Source of the DNA: JACCTU01 sp963788055
GTDB lineage: Bacteria; Actinomycetota; Thermoleophilia; Gaiellales; Gaiellaceae
NCBI GenBank assembly: GCA_963788055.1
Contig: CAWBFA010000001.1
Coordinates: 248,001-312,000 of the forward strand
Reading direction: 5' to 3'
DNA: 64,000 nucleotides
The notes under the pieces are model-generated. The model had not been told where the DNA came from. It searched no databases and saw only the letters and a list, made by a program, of their open reading frames with translations. Positions within the stretch are counted from its first letter, which is position 1, and every line of letters starts with the position of its first letter. Positions 47,788-56,111 of the stretch are shown here, piece by piece. The position numbers and the translations under genes were made by a program.

Positions 47788-48179
47788 CGCGTCGACTCCT
47801 GGCCGAAGTACGTCGCCAGCGAGACGCCGAGCTCGAGCGTGTACACGAGGGCGTACAGGAGTGCGGCCGAGAGACCGAGCCGTGCGTCAGACGCGACGAC
47901 CGCGATCAGCACTACGCCGACCGCGACCGAGCGCAAAGTCATTCCGATCCCCACCACGCCCGAGGCCGCGAGCTTATCCGTGCCCACGCCGAGGCGCGCC
48001 AGCAGGAGCGACATCGCCTGTGAGGCGAGCCAGAGAACGGTCGCGAGCACCCAACCTCCGACGGGCAGATCGGTGACGACGAAGACCGGCAGCGCAAGCG
48101 CGAGGAGGCCGGCCGCTGCGATCGCGGGGAGCCGTCGTCCGGGAACCGGCCGTGGCGTCTCGAACATCGCGAGCCTCAC
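47784..48179 (-). CDS. AtpI-like small membrane protein
   Basis: 131 residues from GTG 48179 (GTGA overlap with the gene before it). Four hydrophobic segments: LPAIAAAGLLALALPVFVVT, GWVLATVLWLASQAMSLLLA, SGVVGIGMTLRSVAVGVVLI and LSAALLYALVYTLELGVSLA. Located directly upstream of atpB and overlapping its start by four bases, as atpI usually is. AtpI assists c-ring assembly; sequence similarity alone is weak, so the call rests on position and topology. Confidence 0.7.
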   Translation of the reverse strand: MRLAMFETPRPVPGRRLPAIAAAGLLALALPVFVVTDLPVGGWVLATVLWLASQAMSLLLARLGVGTDKLAASGVVGIGMTLRSVAVGVVLIAVVASDARLGLSAALLYALVYTLELGVSLATYFGQESTR

Positions 48180-48376
48180 ATCGCCTCCCGGTAACGGCGG
48201 TACACAGCGAAGATCCCGACCGGGATCCCGATCAGCAACCCGACCATCAGGCCGATGGGCCAGGAACCCACCGCCCAGCCGACCAACGTGCCCACCACGC
48301 CGCAAGCGGCCGTCGTCCCGATCAGGGTTCCCCCTGCGCCGGCGAGCTGGAGAGAGGGGCGGGCGGGTTCAACCAC
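48176..48376 (-). CDS. AtpZ-like small membrane protein
   Basis: About 66 residues from GTG 48376. Two membrane helices: GGTLIGTTAACGVVGTLVGW and PIGLMVGLLIGIPVGIFAVY, the second followed by RRYREAM. Such two-helix proteins (AtpZ/AtpQ type) precede atpI in many atp operons and help magnesium supply or assembly. An ATG at 48424 would extend it through a hairpin; I prefer the GTG because the conserved part starts after it. First gene of the atp operon. Confidence 0.65.
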   Translation of the reverse strand: MVEPARPSLQLAGAGGTLIGTTAACGVVGTLVGWAVGSWPIGLMVGLLIGIPVGIFAVYRRYREAM

Positions 48377-48409
48377 TCGAGGCGAGCATACCAAAGCTCG
48401 TGACAGCGA

Positions 48410-48432
48410 AAACCCGCTCGGCAAGCGGGTTT
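48410..48432. repeat. Inverted repeat in the divergent intergenic region
   Basis: Nine-base perfect stem AAACCCGCT/AGCGGGTTT with loop CGGCA, between the atp operon start (minus) and the alpha/beta-hydrolase start (plus). On the minus strand it is followed by TTTTC, so it could be terminator-like. In a divergent promoter region it could equally be an operator. Confidence 0.45.
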
Positions 48433-48449
48433 CCGCTTAGGATTGTGCG

Positions 48450-49169
48450 ATGCATGTCGAGCGTCTAGGCGCCGGTCCTCGGCTCGTGCTGGTGCACGGC
48501 TCGGTCGCGCCAGGATGGCTGACGTGGAACGCGCAGAAACCGCTCGCCGAGCAGTTCGAGCTCGTCGTCCCCATTCGATCGGGCTACCCGCCGAACCCGC
48601 CGCTCGACGCGATCGACTTCGAGCAGCAGGCCGTGGAGATCGCCTCGCTGCTCGAGCCCGGCGACCATCTCGCGGCGCACTCCTATGGCGCGGTGGTCTC
48701 GCTGATCGCCGCGGGGCGGGCGCCGCTCGCCTCGCTGACGGTCGTCGAGCCGCCCGCCTTCGGCCTTGCGCGCGGGAACCCGGCCGTCGAGGAGTTCCTC
48801 GGACACTTCGAAGCGGGAATTCCCGACGACCCGCTGGGCTACCTCGAGTTCTTCCTCCCGCTCGTCGGCTCGTCGCTCAGCCTGCGCGATCCGCTCCCGC
48901 CCGCGATCGAGGCCGGCGCCCGCGCGGCGATCGCCGAGCGCTACCCGCACGAGGCGACGATCCCCCTCGACGAGCTCGCGGCGACGACGTTCCCGAAGCT
49001 CGTCGTCTCCGGCGGCCACAACGCCGCGTTCGATGCGGTCTGCGACGTGCTCGAGAACCGCCTGGGCGCGCAGCGGGCGGTGCTCCCGGGCGCGGGCCAC
49101 TCGGTCCCGCGCCTCGGCGAGCCGTTCAACGCCCTGCTGGAAGCGTTCATCCGCGACGCGTCCGCTTAG
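48450..49169 (+). CDS. Alpha/beta-hydrolase
   Basis: 239 residues. Oxyanion HG motif in PRLVLVHGSVAPGWLTW; the nucleophile elbow reads HLAAHSYGAVVSLIAAGRAP, with Ser in HSYGA; the His is in AVLPGAGHSVPRLGEPFNAL. The acid is probably the Asp in AAFDAVCDV. No signal peptide, so cytoplasmic; substrate unknown. It is transcribed against its neighbours and inserts between the WecA-like gene and the atp operon, which are usually contiguous in actinobacteria. Confidence 0.85.
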   Translation: MHVERLGAGPRLVLVHGSVAPGWLTWNAQKPLAEQFELVVPIRSGYPPNPPLDAIDFEQQAVEIASLLEPGDHLAAHSYGAVVSLIAAGRAPLASLTVVEPPAFGLARGNPAVEEFLGHFEAGIPDDPLGYLEFFLPLVGSSLSLRDPLPPAIEAGARAAIAERYPHEATIPLDELAATTFPKLVVSGGHNAAFDAVCDVLENRLGAQRAVLPGAGHSVPRLGEPFNALLEAFIRDASA

Positions 49170-49214
49170 AGCTCCTTTCACAATGAGCGTTGTGCCCATT
49201 ATGAAAGGAGCTCT
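49168..49214. terminator. Bidirectional terminator between convergent genes
   Basis: A 13-base perfect stem (AGAGCTCCTTTCA / TGAAAGGAGCTCT) with a 21-base loop that itself holds CAA/TTG complementarity. It runs from the stop codon of the alpha/beta-hydrolase to the first base of the stop codon of the WecA-like gene, serving both. The A/T-rich middle of the stem is unlike the surrounding sequence. Confidence 0.75.
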
Positions 49215-50341
49215 TAGGCCGTTCGCCTCTCGCGCTCCGCTTCGTCGCGTCGTCGTCCCCGGAGGCTCGTGAGCTTCACGATTTCGAGGATGTAGACGAC
49301 GTAGACCGAGAACGCGACCGCGACGAGGCCGATCACGGCCGCGAGCAGCGTCGGCCACAGGTGCCACTCGCCTCCTTCGCGGAACGGCACGAACCGTGTC
49401 GCGAACGCAGCGCCCGCGAGCGTCACGCACCACGCGTACATCGTGAGCGCGGCGCGCCGTTGCGAGAAGCCGCGCCGTAGAAAGCGAAAGTGCAGATGCG
49501 CCTGATCGGCGGCGTAGAGCTTCTCGCCGTGCTTGATCCTCCGAGCCAGCACGAACGTCGTGTCGAGGATCGGAATCGCGAGCATGACGAGCGGGAAGAA
49601 CAGCACGACGGTCGACGCCGTTTTCAGCAGCCCCTGGATCGCGATCGTCGCGAGCGCGTACCCGAGCAGCAGTGCTCCCGAATCGCCCATGAAGATCCGC
49701 GCCGGAAAGAAGTTGTGCCGCAGGAAGCCGAAGCACGCTCCGGCGACGATCGCCGAGAACACGGCGACGGTCGGCTTCCCGAGCGAGAGCGCGATCACCG
49801 CGAACGTGAAACCGGCGATCCCGCAGACGCCTGCCGCGAGACCGTCCATCCCGTCCAGGAAGTTCACCATGTTCATCAGCGCGACGACCCAGACGATCGT
49901 TGCGCCGACCCCGAGCCACGTCGGCAGCTCGATGTACGGGTCGGTCAGGAGCGGGAACGTGAAGCGGTCGATATAGATCCCAAACGCCGTCGGCACTGCC
50001 GCGGCGGTCACCTGCCCGGCGAGCTTCTGCCACCACGCCAGCCCTCTGAAATCGTCGATCGCTCCGACCGTCGTCGCGATCGCGGCGCCGAGCAGCAGAC
50101 CGCGCGTCTCATCGGTGATCTCGAGGAACGCGAGTGCGGGCACGAGGATCCCGAAGAAGAGCGCAAGGCCGCCGAGCCGCGGCACCGGCAGCTCGTTCAG
50201 CCGCCGCGGCTCGGGCGCGTCGACGGCGCCGATGCGCCGAGCCATCTGCCCGATCGCCGGCGTCAGCAGGAGCACGATCCCGAGCGCGAGCGCGAAGCCC
50301 CAGACGACCTCGGGTGTGTCCCTCAGCTCGTCGAGCAGCAC
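49214..50341 (-). CDS. Undecaprenyl-phosphate sugar-1-phosphate transferase (WecA/TagO family)
   Basis: 375-residue integral membrane enzyme with about ten helices. It starts polymer synthesis by moving a sugar-1-phosphate (usually GlcNAc-1-P) from UDP-sugar to undecaprenyl phosphate. Motifs: RRLNELPVPRLGGLALFFGI, VGAIDDFRGLAWWQKLAGQV (metal-binding Asp pair), MNMVNFLDGMDGLAAGVCGI, FFPARIFMGDSGALLLGYAL and the cytoplasmic His loop DQAHLHFRFLRRGFS. This family, not MraY, is typical of this position upstream of atp genes in actinobacteria. Together with ugd and LCP it supports a cell-wall glycopolymer. Confidence 0.92.
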   Translation of the reverse strand: MLLDELRDTPEVVWGFALALGIVLLLTPAIGQMARRIGAVDAPEPRRLNELPVPRLGGLALFFGILVPALAFLEITDETRGLLLGAAIATTVGAIDDFRGLAWWQKLAGQVTAAAVPTAFGIYIDRFTFPLLTDPYIELPTWLGVGATIVWVVALMNMVNFLDGMDGLAAGVCGIAGFTFAVIALSLGKPTVAVFSAIVAGACFGFLRHNFFPARIFMGDSGALLLGYALATIAIQGLLKTASTVVLFFPLVMLAIPILDTTFVLARRIKHGEKLYAADQAHLHFRFLRRGFSQRRAALTMYAWCVTLAGAAFATRFVPFREGGEWHLWPTLLAAVIGLVAVAFSVYVVYILEIVKLTSLRGRRRDEAERERRTA

Positions 50342-50351
50342 GACCTACTTC

Positions 50352-50996
50352 TTACTTCGTGCCGTAGAGCCGGTCGCCCGCGTCGCCGAGACCGGGGACG
50401 ATGAAGCCCTGTTCGTTCAGCTCGCGGTCGATCGCCGCGCACACGATGTGCACGTCCGGGTGATCGCGGTGCACGCGGTCGATCCCCTCCTGCACTGCGA
50501 CGAGGCAGACGAGCGTCACGGTGCGGGCCCCTGCCTCCTTGACCACTTCGATCGCGGCGGCGCTCGAATTCCCCGTCGCGAGCATCGGGTCGAGCACGAT
50601 CGCGTCGCGATCGGTCATGTCGGCGGGCAGCTTCACGAAGTACTGCACCGGCTGGAGCGTCTCCTCGTCGCGGTACATCCCGATGAACCCGACGCGCGCG
50701 CTCGAGATGAGCGAGAGGACCCCGTCGAGCATCCCAACACCGGCCCGGAGCACCGGGCAGACGGCGACCTTCTTGCCGGCGATCCGGGGGAACGGCGCGG
50801 TCTCGAGCGGCGTCTCGATCTCGACGTCCTCCGTCGGGAACTCCTTCGTCGCCTCGTAGGTCAGGAGCAGTGTGACCTCCTCGACGAGCTTCCGGAAGTG
50901 GACGGTCGGCGTCTCCTTGTCGCGGAGGTACGACAGCTTGTGCTGGACGAGCGGGTGCGTCACGTGCGTGACGCGGCCGGTCGCAGTCGTGCTCAC
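50352..50996 (-). CDS. upp: Uracil phosphoribosyltransferase
   Basis: About 214 residues. Converts uracil and PRPP to UMP (salvage). Motifs: HPLVQHKLSYLRDKETPTVH, VCPVLRAGVGMLDGVLSLIS, the PRPP loop AIVLDPMLATGNSSAAAIEV and the uracil-binding ending IDRELNEQGFIVPGLGDAGD, RLYGTK. Two in-frame GTG starts (51002 and 50996) are possible; no clear ribosome-binding site precedes either, and hairpin element copy C lies immediately upstream. Confidence 0.93.
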   Translation of the reverse strand: MSTTATGRVTHVTHPLVQHKLSYLRDKETPTVHFRKLVEEVTLLLTYEATKEFPTEDVEIETPLETAPFPRIAGKKVAVCPVLRAGVGMLDGVLSLISSARVGFIGMYRDEETLQPVQYFVKLPADMTDRDAIVLDPMLATGNSSAAAIEVVKEAGARTVTLVCLVAVQEGIDRVHRDHPDVHIVCAAIDRELNEQGFIVPGLGDAGDRLYGTK

Positions 50997-51008
50997 GCTC
51001 ACGCTGCG

Positions 51009-51176
51009 ACGAGTCCGTGTCGGAGTGAGGCCTCGTCGCCGGGGTGCGCTGGGTCGTGCGAGGCAAGGACGCAGGGAGCGTTCGTATCCGCAGTGATACG
51101 GGCGCGACCGAGGACGCCGCATCGCGCGGCCCAGCGTGGCCCGGGGGCACAGCGCCTCACTTCGATACGGACTCGT
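51009..51176 (+). repeat. Three-copy structured hairpin element, copy C (glyA-upp junction)
   Basis: Outer arms 51009-51031 and 51154-51176 pair over 23 positions with only two non-Watson-Crick pairs, both G.U on the plus strand. Inner stems: CGCTGGG/CCCAGCG (51047-51053 with 51130-51136), CGTGCGA/TCGCGCG (51055-51061 with 51122-51128, one G.U) and an apical hairpin CGTATC-CGCAGT-GATACG (51083-51100). Core GGACGCAGGGAGCG is at 51067-51080. The right arm covers the last codons and stop of glyA; the left arm is its inverted near-copy. Confidence 0.88.
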
Positions 51177-52458
51177 ACGTGGTGTAGCCGCGGAACCCCG
51201 GGTAGAGCGGCCGCTTCGCGCAGAGGGCGTCGATGCGTGCGTTCAGCCCGGCGAGGTCCGGCGAATCCGCGAGTGCCTCGACCATCACCGAGCCGACCTC
51301 GCGGAAGTCGTCCTCGTCGAAGCCGCGCATCGTCGCTGCCGGCGTGCCCACGCGCACACCGGAGCCGACCGTCGGCGGTCGCTCGTCGAACGGAACCGTG
51401 TTGCGGTTGACCGTCAGCTTCACCTCGTGCAGCCGCTCCTCCGCGTCCTTGCCCGTCCACTCCGAGCTCCGCAGGTCGATCTGCAGGAGGTGCGTGTCGG
51501 TACCGCCGGTGAGCAGGTCGAGCCCGCCCTGCATCAGCGTCTCGGCGAGGGCGTCGGCGTTCGCGCGCACCTGGGACTGGTAGTCGCGGAACGCGTCGGT
51601 GGCGGCGATCCTGAAGCACGCCGCCTTCGCTGCGATCGTGTGCTCGAGCGGCCCGCCTTGCATACCAGGGAAGACCGCGCGGTCGACGTCCTTCGCGAAC
51701 TCCTCCTTGCAGAGGATGAAGCCGGCCCGCGGGCCGGCGAGCGTCTTGTGCGTCGTCGAGGTGACGAAGTCGCAATGCGGCATCGGGTTTGGATTCAGCC
51801 CGGCAGCGACGAGACCGGCGAAGTGCGCCATGTCGCACATCAGCAGTGCATCGACCTCGTCCGCGATCTCGCGGAAGCGGTCGGCCTCGATCGCGCGGGG
51901 GTACGCAGAGCCCCCGCAGATGATCAGCTTCGGGCGGTGCTCCTTCGCGAGCGCGAGCACCTCGTCGTAGTCGACGAGCGACGTCTCCCGGTCGACGCCG
52001 TAGCCGACGATCGTGTAGAGCCGACCGGAGAAGTTGACCTTCAGCCCGTGCGAGAGGTGCCCGCCGGAGTCGAGCTTCATCGAGAGGATCGTGTCGCCCG
52101 GCTGGAGCGCCGCGAAGTACACGCCCATGTTCGCCTGCGCGCCCGCGTGGGGCTGCACGTTCGCGTGTTCGGCACCGAACAACGACTTCGCGCGCTCGAT
52201 CGCGATCGACTCGATCTCGTCGACGACCTCGCAGCCGCCGTAATAGCGCTTGCCCGGATACCCCTCGGCGTACTTGTTGGTCGGCACCGAGCCGACCGCC
52301 TCGAAGACGCTCGGCCAGGTGAAGTTCTCGGAGGCGATCAGCTCGATCTGCCCGCGCTGCCGCTCGAGCTCGGCGGTCAGCAGCTCCGCGATCTCGGGAT
52401 CGACCTCTGCGAGGCCGGCGGTGCGGAGGTGCTGGAGGGTTTCCTGCGCGACGGCCAT
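51157..52458 (-). CDS. glyA: Serine hydroxymethyltransferase
   Basis: 433 residues; PLP enzyme interconverting serine and glycine with tetrahydrofolate, feeding one-carbon units to MetH and nucleotide synthesis. Motifs: IELIASENFTWPSVFEAVGS, NKYAEGYPGKRYYGGCEVVD, HAGAQANMGVYFAAL and the PLP-Lys segment DFVTSTTHKTLAGPRAGFIL, with Lys in THKTL. The last codons (YESVSK) form part of the arm of hairpin element copy C. Complete and unbroken. Confidence 0.97.
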   Translation of the reverse strand: MAVAQETLQHLRTAGLAEVDPEIAELLTAELERQRGQIELIASENFTWPSVFEAVGSVPTNKYAEGYPGKRYYGGCEVVDEIESIAIERAKSLFGAEHANVQPHAGAQANMGVYFAALQPGDTILSMKLDSGGHLSHGLKVNFSGRLYTIVGYGVDRETSLVDYDEVLALAKEHRPKLIICGGSAYPRAIEADRFREIADEVDALLMCDMAHFAGLVAAGLNPNPMPHCDFVTSTTHKTLAGPRAGFILCKEEFAKDVDRAVFPGMQGGPLEHTIAAKAACFRIAATDAFRDYQSQVRANADALAETLMQGGLDLLTGGTDTHLLQIDLRSSEWTGKDAEERLHEVKLTVNRNTVPFDERPPTVGSGVRVGTPAATMRGFDEDDFREVGSVMVEALADSPDLAGLNARIDALCAKRPLYPGFRGYTTYESVSK

Positions 52459-52503
52459 TCGGCTCTCCTTCCCCGAGAGGTCCCCGGGGATGCTACTCGT
52501 GCC

Positions 52504-53089
52504 TCAGGCCAGCACCGCCAGAGCGCGCTCGACGTCGCCGGCGCCTTCGCGGAGAACGACCGGACGGTCGCCGGTGAACTCGATCACCGTCGACGGAACG
52601 CCGGGTAGCTCCCCCCCGTCGACGACTGCGGCGACGCCGTTCAGGATCTCCTGCGGGATCTCACCGATCGCCTTCGGGTCCGGGCCGCCGTGGAGGTTCG
52701 CGCTCGTCGCGGCGACCGCGCAGACGCGGTCGAGCACCTGCTTGCCGTGGCTCCATGACGGGCACACGCACCCCGATCGTGTCCGGCCGGGACCCCGTCA
52801 GCCACCCGTACCGCTGAGCAGGGTTCGGGAAGATCAACGTGTAAGGCCCCGGCAGCAATTCGCGCGCGATCGTCGCAGAGCGGCCTCGGAGCTCAGGAAC
52901 GCACTCGAGCAGCATCTCGAGGTCGGCGGCGACGAGTGCGATCGCCTGCTGCCGTTCGCGGCCCTTCAGCTCGAACAGCCTCCGCGCCGGCTCCCGCGTG
53001 TACGGGGTCACGCAGAGCCCGTACACCGTGTCCGTCGGCAGAACGACGACCTCCCCGGCGCTCAGCGCGGCGACGGCGGCGTCGATCAC
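52504..53089 (-). CDS. tsaC: Threonylcarbamoyl-AMP synthase, TsaC/Sua5/YwlC family (one frameshift)
   Basis: Makes the threonylcarbamoyl-AMP used for t6A37 modification of tRNAs. From GTG 53089 the sequence reads IDAAVAALSAGEVVVLPTDT with VYGLCVTPYTREPARRLFEL, KGRERQQAIALVAADL and ELLPGPYTLIFPNPAQRYGW. The frame is lost near 52765 after GVRVPVMEP. The rest is in the next frame (VCAVAATSANLHGGPDPKAI; VVDGGELPGVPSTVIEFTGD). Repaired length is about 194 residues (YrdC/YwlC domain only). Overlaps the prmC stop by GTGA. Confidence 0.88.
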
Positions 53090-53910
53090 GGCCGCTTGCC
53101 CTCGACGATCCGGTCCCGCCCTGCGAGGTCCTCCGTCACGAAGACCTCCGCATAGCCGAGGCGCTCGAGCAGCTCGGCCGCAGCACCTGCGCGCATGTCG
53201 GCGACCTCGAGCACGAGGTGGCCGCCGGGCACGAGCGCATCGAGCGCGTGCTCCGCGATCTGCGCGGTGTGCTCGTCGTCGACCGTCGCGAGTCGCGGCT
53301 CCCAGTCGCGCACCTCGGGCTGGAGCGAGGCGAACTCCTCCTGGGCGATGTACGGCGGGTTCGAAACCACGAGGTCGTATTCGCGGTCTCCCAGGCCGCC
53401 CACGAGGTCGCCCTCCACGAGCTCGATCTCGAGCCCCGTTCGCTCCGCGTTCTCGCGGGCGAGCGCGAGCGCCTCGGGTGACACGTCGAGCGCCCGCACC
53501 TTCGCGCCCGGATGCTCATCGACGATCGCAAGCGCGATCGCTCCCGTTCCCGTTCCGACGTCGAGCACGCGGGGCGTCCCGCCGTCGAGGAGCGCGAGGC
53601 AGCGCTCGACGACCACCTCGGTCTCGGGGCGCGGCACGAGTGCACGGCGGTCGGTCGTCAGCGTCAGCCGACGAAAGCCCCACTCCCCGAGCACGTAGGC
53701 GAGCGGCTCCCGTTCGCCCCGCCTGCGCACGAGCTCGCGGTACGCAGCGCGCTCGGAGTCGTCGAGCGGCCGGTCGTGGTGCATGTAGAGCTCGACGCGC
53801 GACATGCCGAGCGCCTTCCCGAGCAGGTGTTCGGCGTCCAGCCGCGGGCTCTCGACTCCTTTGCCGGCGAGGTACTCCGTCGCCCGGCGAAGCACTTCGC
53901 CGACGGTCAC
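53086..53910 (-). CDS. prmC: Release factor glutamine methyltransferase
   Basis: 274 residues from GTG 53910 (GTGA overlap with prfA). Methylates the GGQ glutamine of RF1 and RF2, both encoded in this window. The N-terminal helical domain (TVGEVLRRATEYLAGKGVES; LDAEHLLGKALGMSRVELYM) is followed by the SAM-binding fold VLDVGTGTGAIALAIVDEHP and the catalytic signature DLVVSNPPYIAQEEFASLQP (NPPY). Usual order prfA-prmC-tsaC. Confidence 0.95.
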   Translation of the reverse strand: MTVGEVLRRATEYLAGKGVESPRLDAEHLLGKALGMSRVELYMHHDRPLDDSERAAYRELVRRRGEREPLAYVLGEWGFRRLTLTTDRRALVPRPETEVVVERCLALLDGGTPRVLDVGTGTGAIALAIVDEHPGAKVRALDVSPEALALARENAERTGLEIELVEGDLVGGLGDREYDLVVSNPPYIAQEEFASLQPEVRDWEPRLATVDDEHTAQIAEHALDALVPGGHLVLEVADMRAGAAAELLERLGYAEVFVTEDLAGRDRIVEGKRP

Positions 53911-54953
53911 GCCGGCGTGGCTTCGAGCGCGCGGCGCCGCTCTTCCGCGGCAAGCGCCTCGGTGAAATCGTCGAGCTCGCCCTCGAGGACGCGGTCGAGC
54001 TTGTGCTGGGTCAGGTGGATGCGGTGGTCGGTCACGCGGTTCTCCGCGAAGTTGTAGGTCCGGATCTTCTCCGCCCGCTCGCCCGACCCGATCTGCGAAC
54101 GGCGCGTCGCCGCGAGCGCGGCTTGCTGCTTCTCCCGCTCGAGCTCGTAGAGCCGGGCGCGAAGAACGCGCATCGCCTTCGTCTTGTTCTGGAGCTGCGA
54201 CTTCTCGTCCTGCATGGCGACGACGGTGCCGGTCGGCACGTGCGTGATCCGCACAGCGGAGTCGGTCGTGTTCACGCTCTGGCCGCCGGGCCCGGTCGAG
54301 CGGTAGACGTCGATCTTCAGGTCGTTCGGGTCGATCTCGATCTCGACCTCTTCGGCCTCGGGCATCACGGCGACGGTCGCGGTCGATGTGTGGATGCGAC
54401 CCTGCGACTCGGTCTCGGGAACGCGCTGCACGCGGTGCGTTCCGCCCTCCCACTTGAACACCGAGTACGCACCGTCGCCCTTGACCGCGATCGTCATCTC
54501 CTTGATGCCGCCGAACTCGTTCGGCGAGCCGCCGAGCGTCTCGGTCTTCCAGCCGCGCCGCTCCGCGTAGCGGGTCAGCATCCGCAGCACCTCGGCGGCC
54601 CAGAGGGCGGCCTCGTCTCCGCCGACGCCCTGCCGCACCTCGAGGATCACGTCCTTGCTGTCGGCCGGGTCTGTCTCGACGAGCGCGAGCTTCAGCTCCT
54701 CCTCGAGAGCGGCGAGCCGCGCCTCGAGGTCGGGGACGAGCTCGCGCAGGTCGCCGTCGTCGCGGGCGGCCTCCAGATCCGCAGTCACGCCGCGCCACTC
54801 CTGCGCGAGCTTGTACGGACCCTCGAGCTCCTTCAGCCGGCGGCCGGTCTCGGCGGCTTCGCGGTGGTCGTTGTAGACCGCCGGGTCGGACATCCGCTCC
54901 TGCGTCTCGCGGTACTTGCGCTCGAGCTCGTCGATCAGCGCGTCGATCGCCAT
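53907..54953 (-). CDS. prfA: Peptide chain release factor 1
   Basis: 348 residues from ATG 54953. RF1 terminates at UAA/UAG. It has the GGQ loop in YRSTGPGGQSVNTTDSAVRI and the family ending RIRTYNFAENRVTDHRIHLT, present here as EKIRTYNFAENRVTDHRIHL. The codon-recognition region is included in RIHTSTATVAVMPEAEEVEI. The start was chosen where family similarity begins (MAIDALIDELERKYRETQER); the reading frame extends further upstream without similarity. Confidence 0.95.
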   Translation of the reverse strand: MAIDALIDELERKYRETQERMSDPAVYNDHREAAETGRRLKELEGPYKLAQEWRGVTADLEAARDDGDLRELVPDLEARLAALEEELKLALVETDPADSKDVILEVRQGVGGDEAALWAAEVLRMLTRYAERRGWKTETLGGSPNEFGGIKEMTIAVKGDGAYSVFKWEGGTHRVQRVPETESQGRIHTSTATVAVMPEAEEVEIEIDPNDLKIDVYRSTGPGGQSVNTTDSAVRITHVPTGTVVAMQDEKSQLQNKTKAMRVLRARLYELEREKQQAALAATRRSQIGSGERAEKIRTYNFAENRVTDHRIHLTQHKLDRVLEGELDDFTEALAAEERRRALEATPA

Positions 54954-54958
54954 CGCCG

Positions 54959-55876
54959 TCAGGCCATGACTTCGACGCGGCGCGCCTCGGGGCGCTCCTG
55001 CCCTTCGAGCCGGAGCACCTCGCGCAGCGCGCGGATCGAGACCTCGAGCTGGTCGAGCGAGGGCTCGCGCGTCGTCAGCCGCTGCAGCCAGAGACCCGGC
55101 GCGAGCAGCGTCATCAGGAACCGGTTGTCGGTGTGCTTGCCCGCAAAGCGGATCACTTCGTACGCGAGGCCTGCGATCAGCGGCAGGAGCAGGATGCGGC
55201 TCGCGATCAGCCACGGCCACGAGGGCTGGCCGATGAACGCGAAGACGAAGATCGCGATCACCATCACCCAGAGCAGGAACGCCGTCCCGCAGCGGGGGTG
55301 GATCAGCGAGAAACGCTGCACGTTCTCCGGTGTCAGCTCTTCGCCTGCCTCGAGCGCGTTGATCGCCTTGTGCTCGGCTCCGTGGTACTGGAAGACGCGC
55401 CGCAGGTCGGGAAGCAGCGAGATGACGAGGATGTAGAGGATGAAGATGGTCACGCGGATCAGCCCTTCGACGATCACGAACAGTCCGTCGGTCTCGATCG
55501 GGAGCCAGTTCGTGATCAACGCGGGCGTCACCTTGAAGAGCGCGATCGCGAACCCGATCGCGATCGCGAACGCGAAGAAGATCGCGCCCCGCGAGATCTC
55601 GGTCTCGATCTCTTCCTTCTCGTCGGCTTCCGCGTCCTGCGCCGCGTAGTTCGCCGAGATCGCGAGCGCCCGAAAGCCGATCGCGAGCGACTCGCCGAGC
55701 GCGACGACGCCGCGGATCACCGGGAGCCGGAAGAGCCGATGGCGCGCCATCGGCGACGAGATCGAGGTCGTGTGCTGCGCGATCTCGCCGTTGGGCTTCC
55801 GGACCGCCAACGCCCAGTGCGCCGGGCTGCGCATCATCACGCCTTCGAGGACCGCCTGGCCTCCGATCGTCTGCAT
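54959..55876 (-). CDS. DUF1385 integral membrane protein
   Basis: 305 residues from ATG 55876 (MQTIGGQAVLEGVMMRSPAH, the family's hallmark start). Several membrane segments: ISRGAIFFAFAIAIGFAIAL, LIRVTIFILYILVISLLPDL, AFLLWVMVIAIFVFAFIGQP and IASRILLLPLIAGLAYEVIR. The conserved motif YHGAEHKAINALEAGEELTP contains HGAEHK, probably a metal or active site. Function is unknown, but it is very often found between rpmE and prfA in actinobacteria and firmicutes, as here. Confidence 0.88.
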   Translation of the reverse strand: MQTIGGQAVLEGVMMRSPAHWALAVRKPNGEIAQHTTSISSPMARHRLFRLPVIRGVVALGESLAIGFRALAISANYAAQDAEADEKEEIETEISRGAIFFAFAIAIGFAIALFKVTPALITNWLPIETDGLFVIVEGLIRVTIFILYILVISLLPDLRRVFQYHGAEHKAINALEAGEELTPENVQRFSLIHPRCGTAFLLWVMVIAIFVFAFIGQPSWPWLIASRILLLPLIAGLAYEVIRFAGKHTDNRFLMTLLAPGLWLQRLTTREPSLDQLEVSIRALREVLRLEGQERPEARRVEVMA

Positions 55877-55889
55877 CGAAGTGAGGGAG

Positions 55890-56111
55890 CTAGCCCTTGC
55901 GGGGCGCGCCGCCGGCGCGCTCGAGCCGACGCTGGAAGCGCTCGACACGGCCGCCGGTGTCCATGAGCTTCTGCTTGCCCGTGTAGAACGGGTGGCAGTT
56001 CGAGCAGATCTCGACGTGCAGCTCAGGCTTCGTGGACCGCGTCTCGAAGGTGTTCCCACAGGAACACGTCACGGTCGAGAGCACGTACTCAGGATGGATG
56101 CCGGCTTTCAT
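55890..56111 (-). CDS. rpmE: 50S ribosomal protein bL31 (zinc-binding form)
   Basis: 73 residues from ATG 56111: MKAGIHPEYVLSTVTCSCGN, TFETRSTKPELHVEICSNCH, PFYTGKQKLMDTGGRVERFQ. The Cys of TCSCGN and ICSNCH form the CxC/CxxC zinc site, so this is the C+ paralogue. Start overlaps the threonine dehydratase stop by four bases. The 3' extension RRLERAGGAPRKG is typical. Confidence 0.95.
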   Translation of the reverse strand: MKAGIHPEYVLSTVTCSCGNTFETRSTKPELHVEICSNCHPFYTGKQKLMDTGGRVERFQRRLERAGGAPRKG

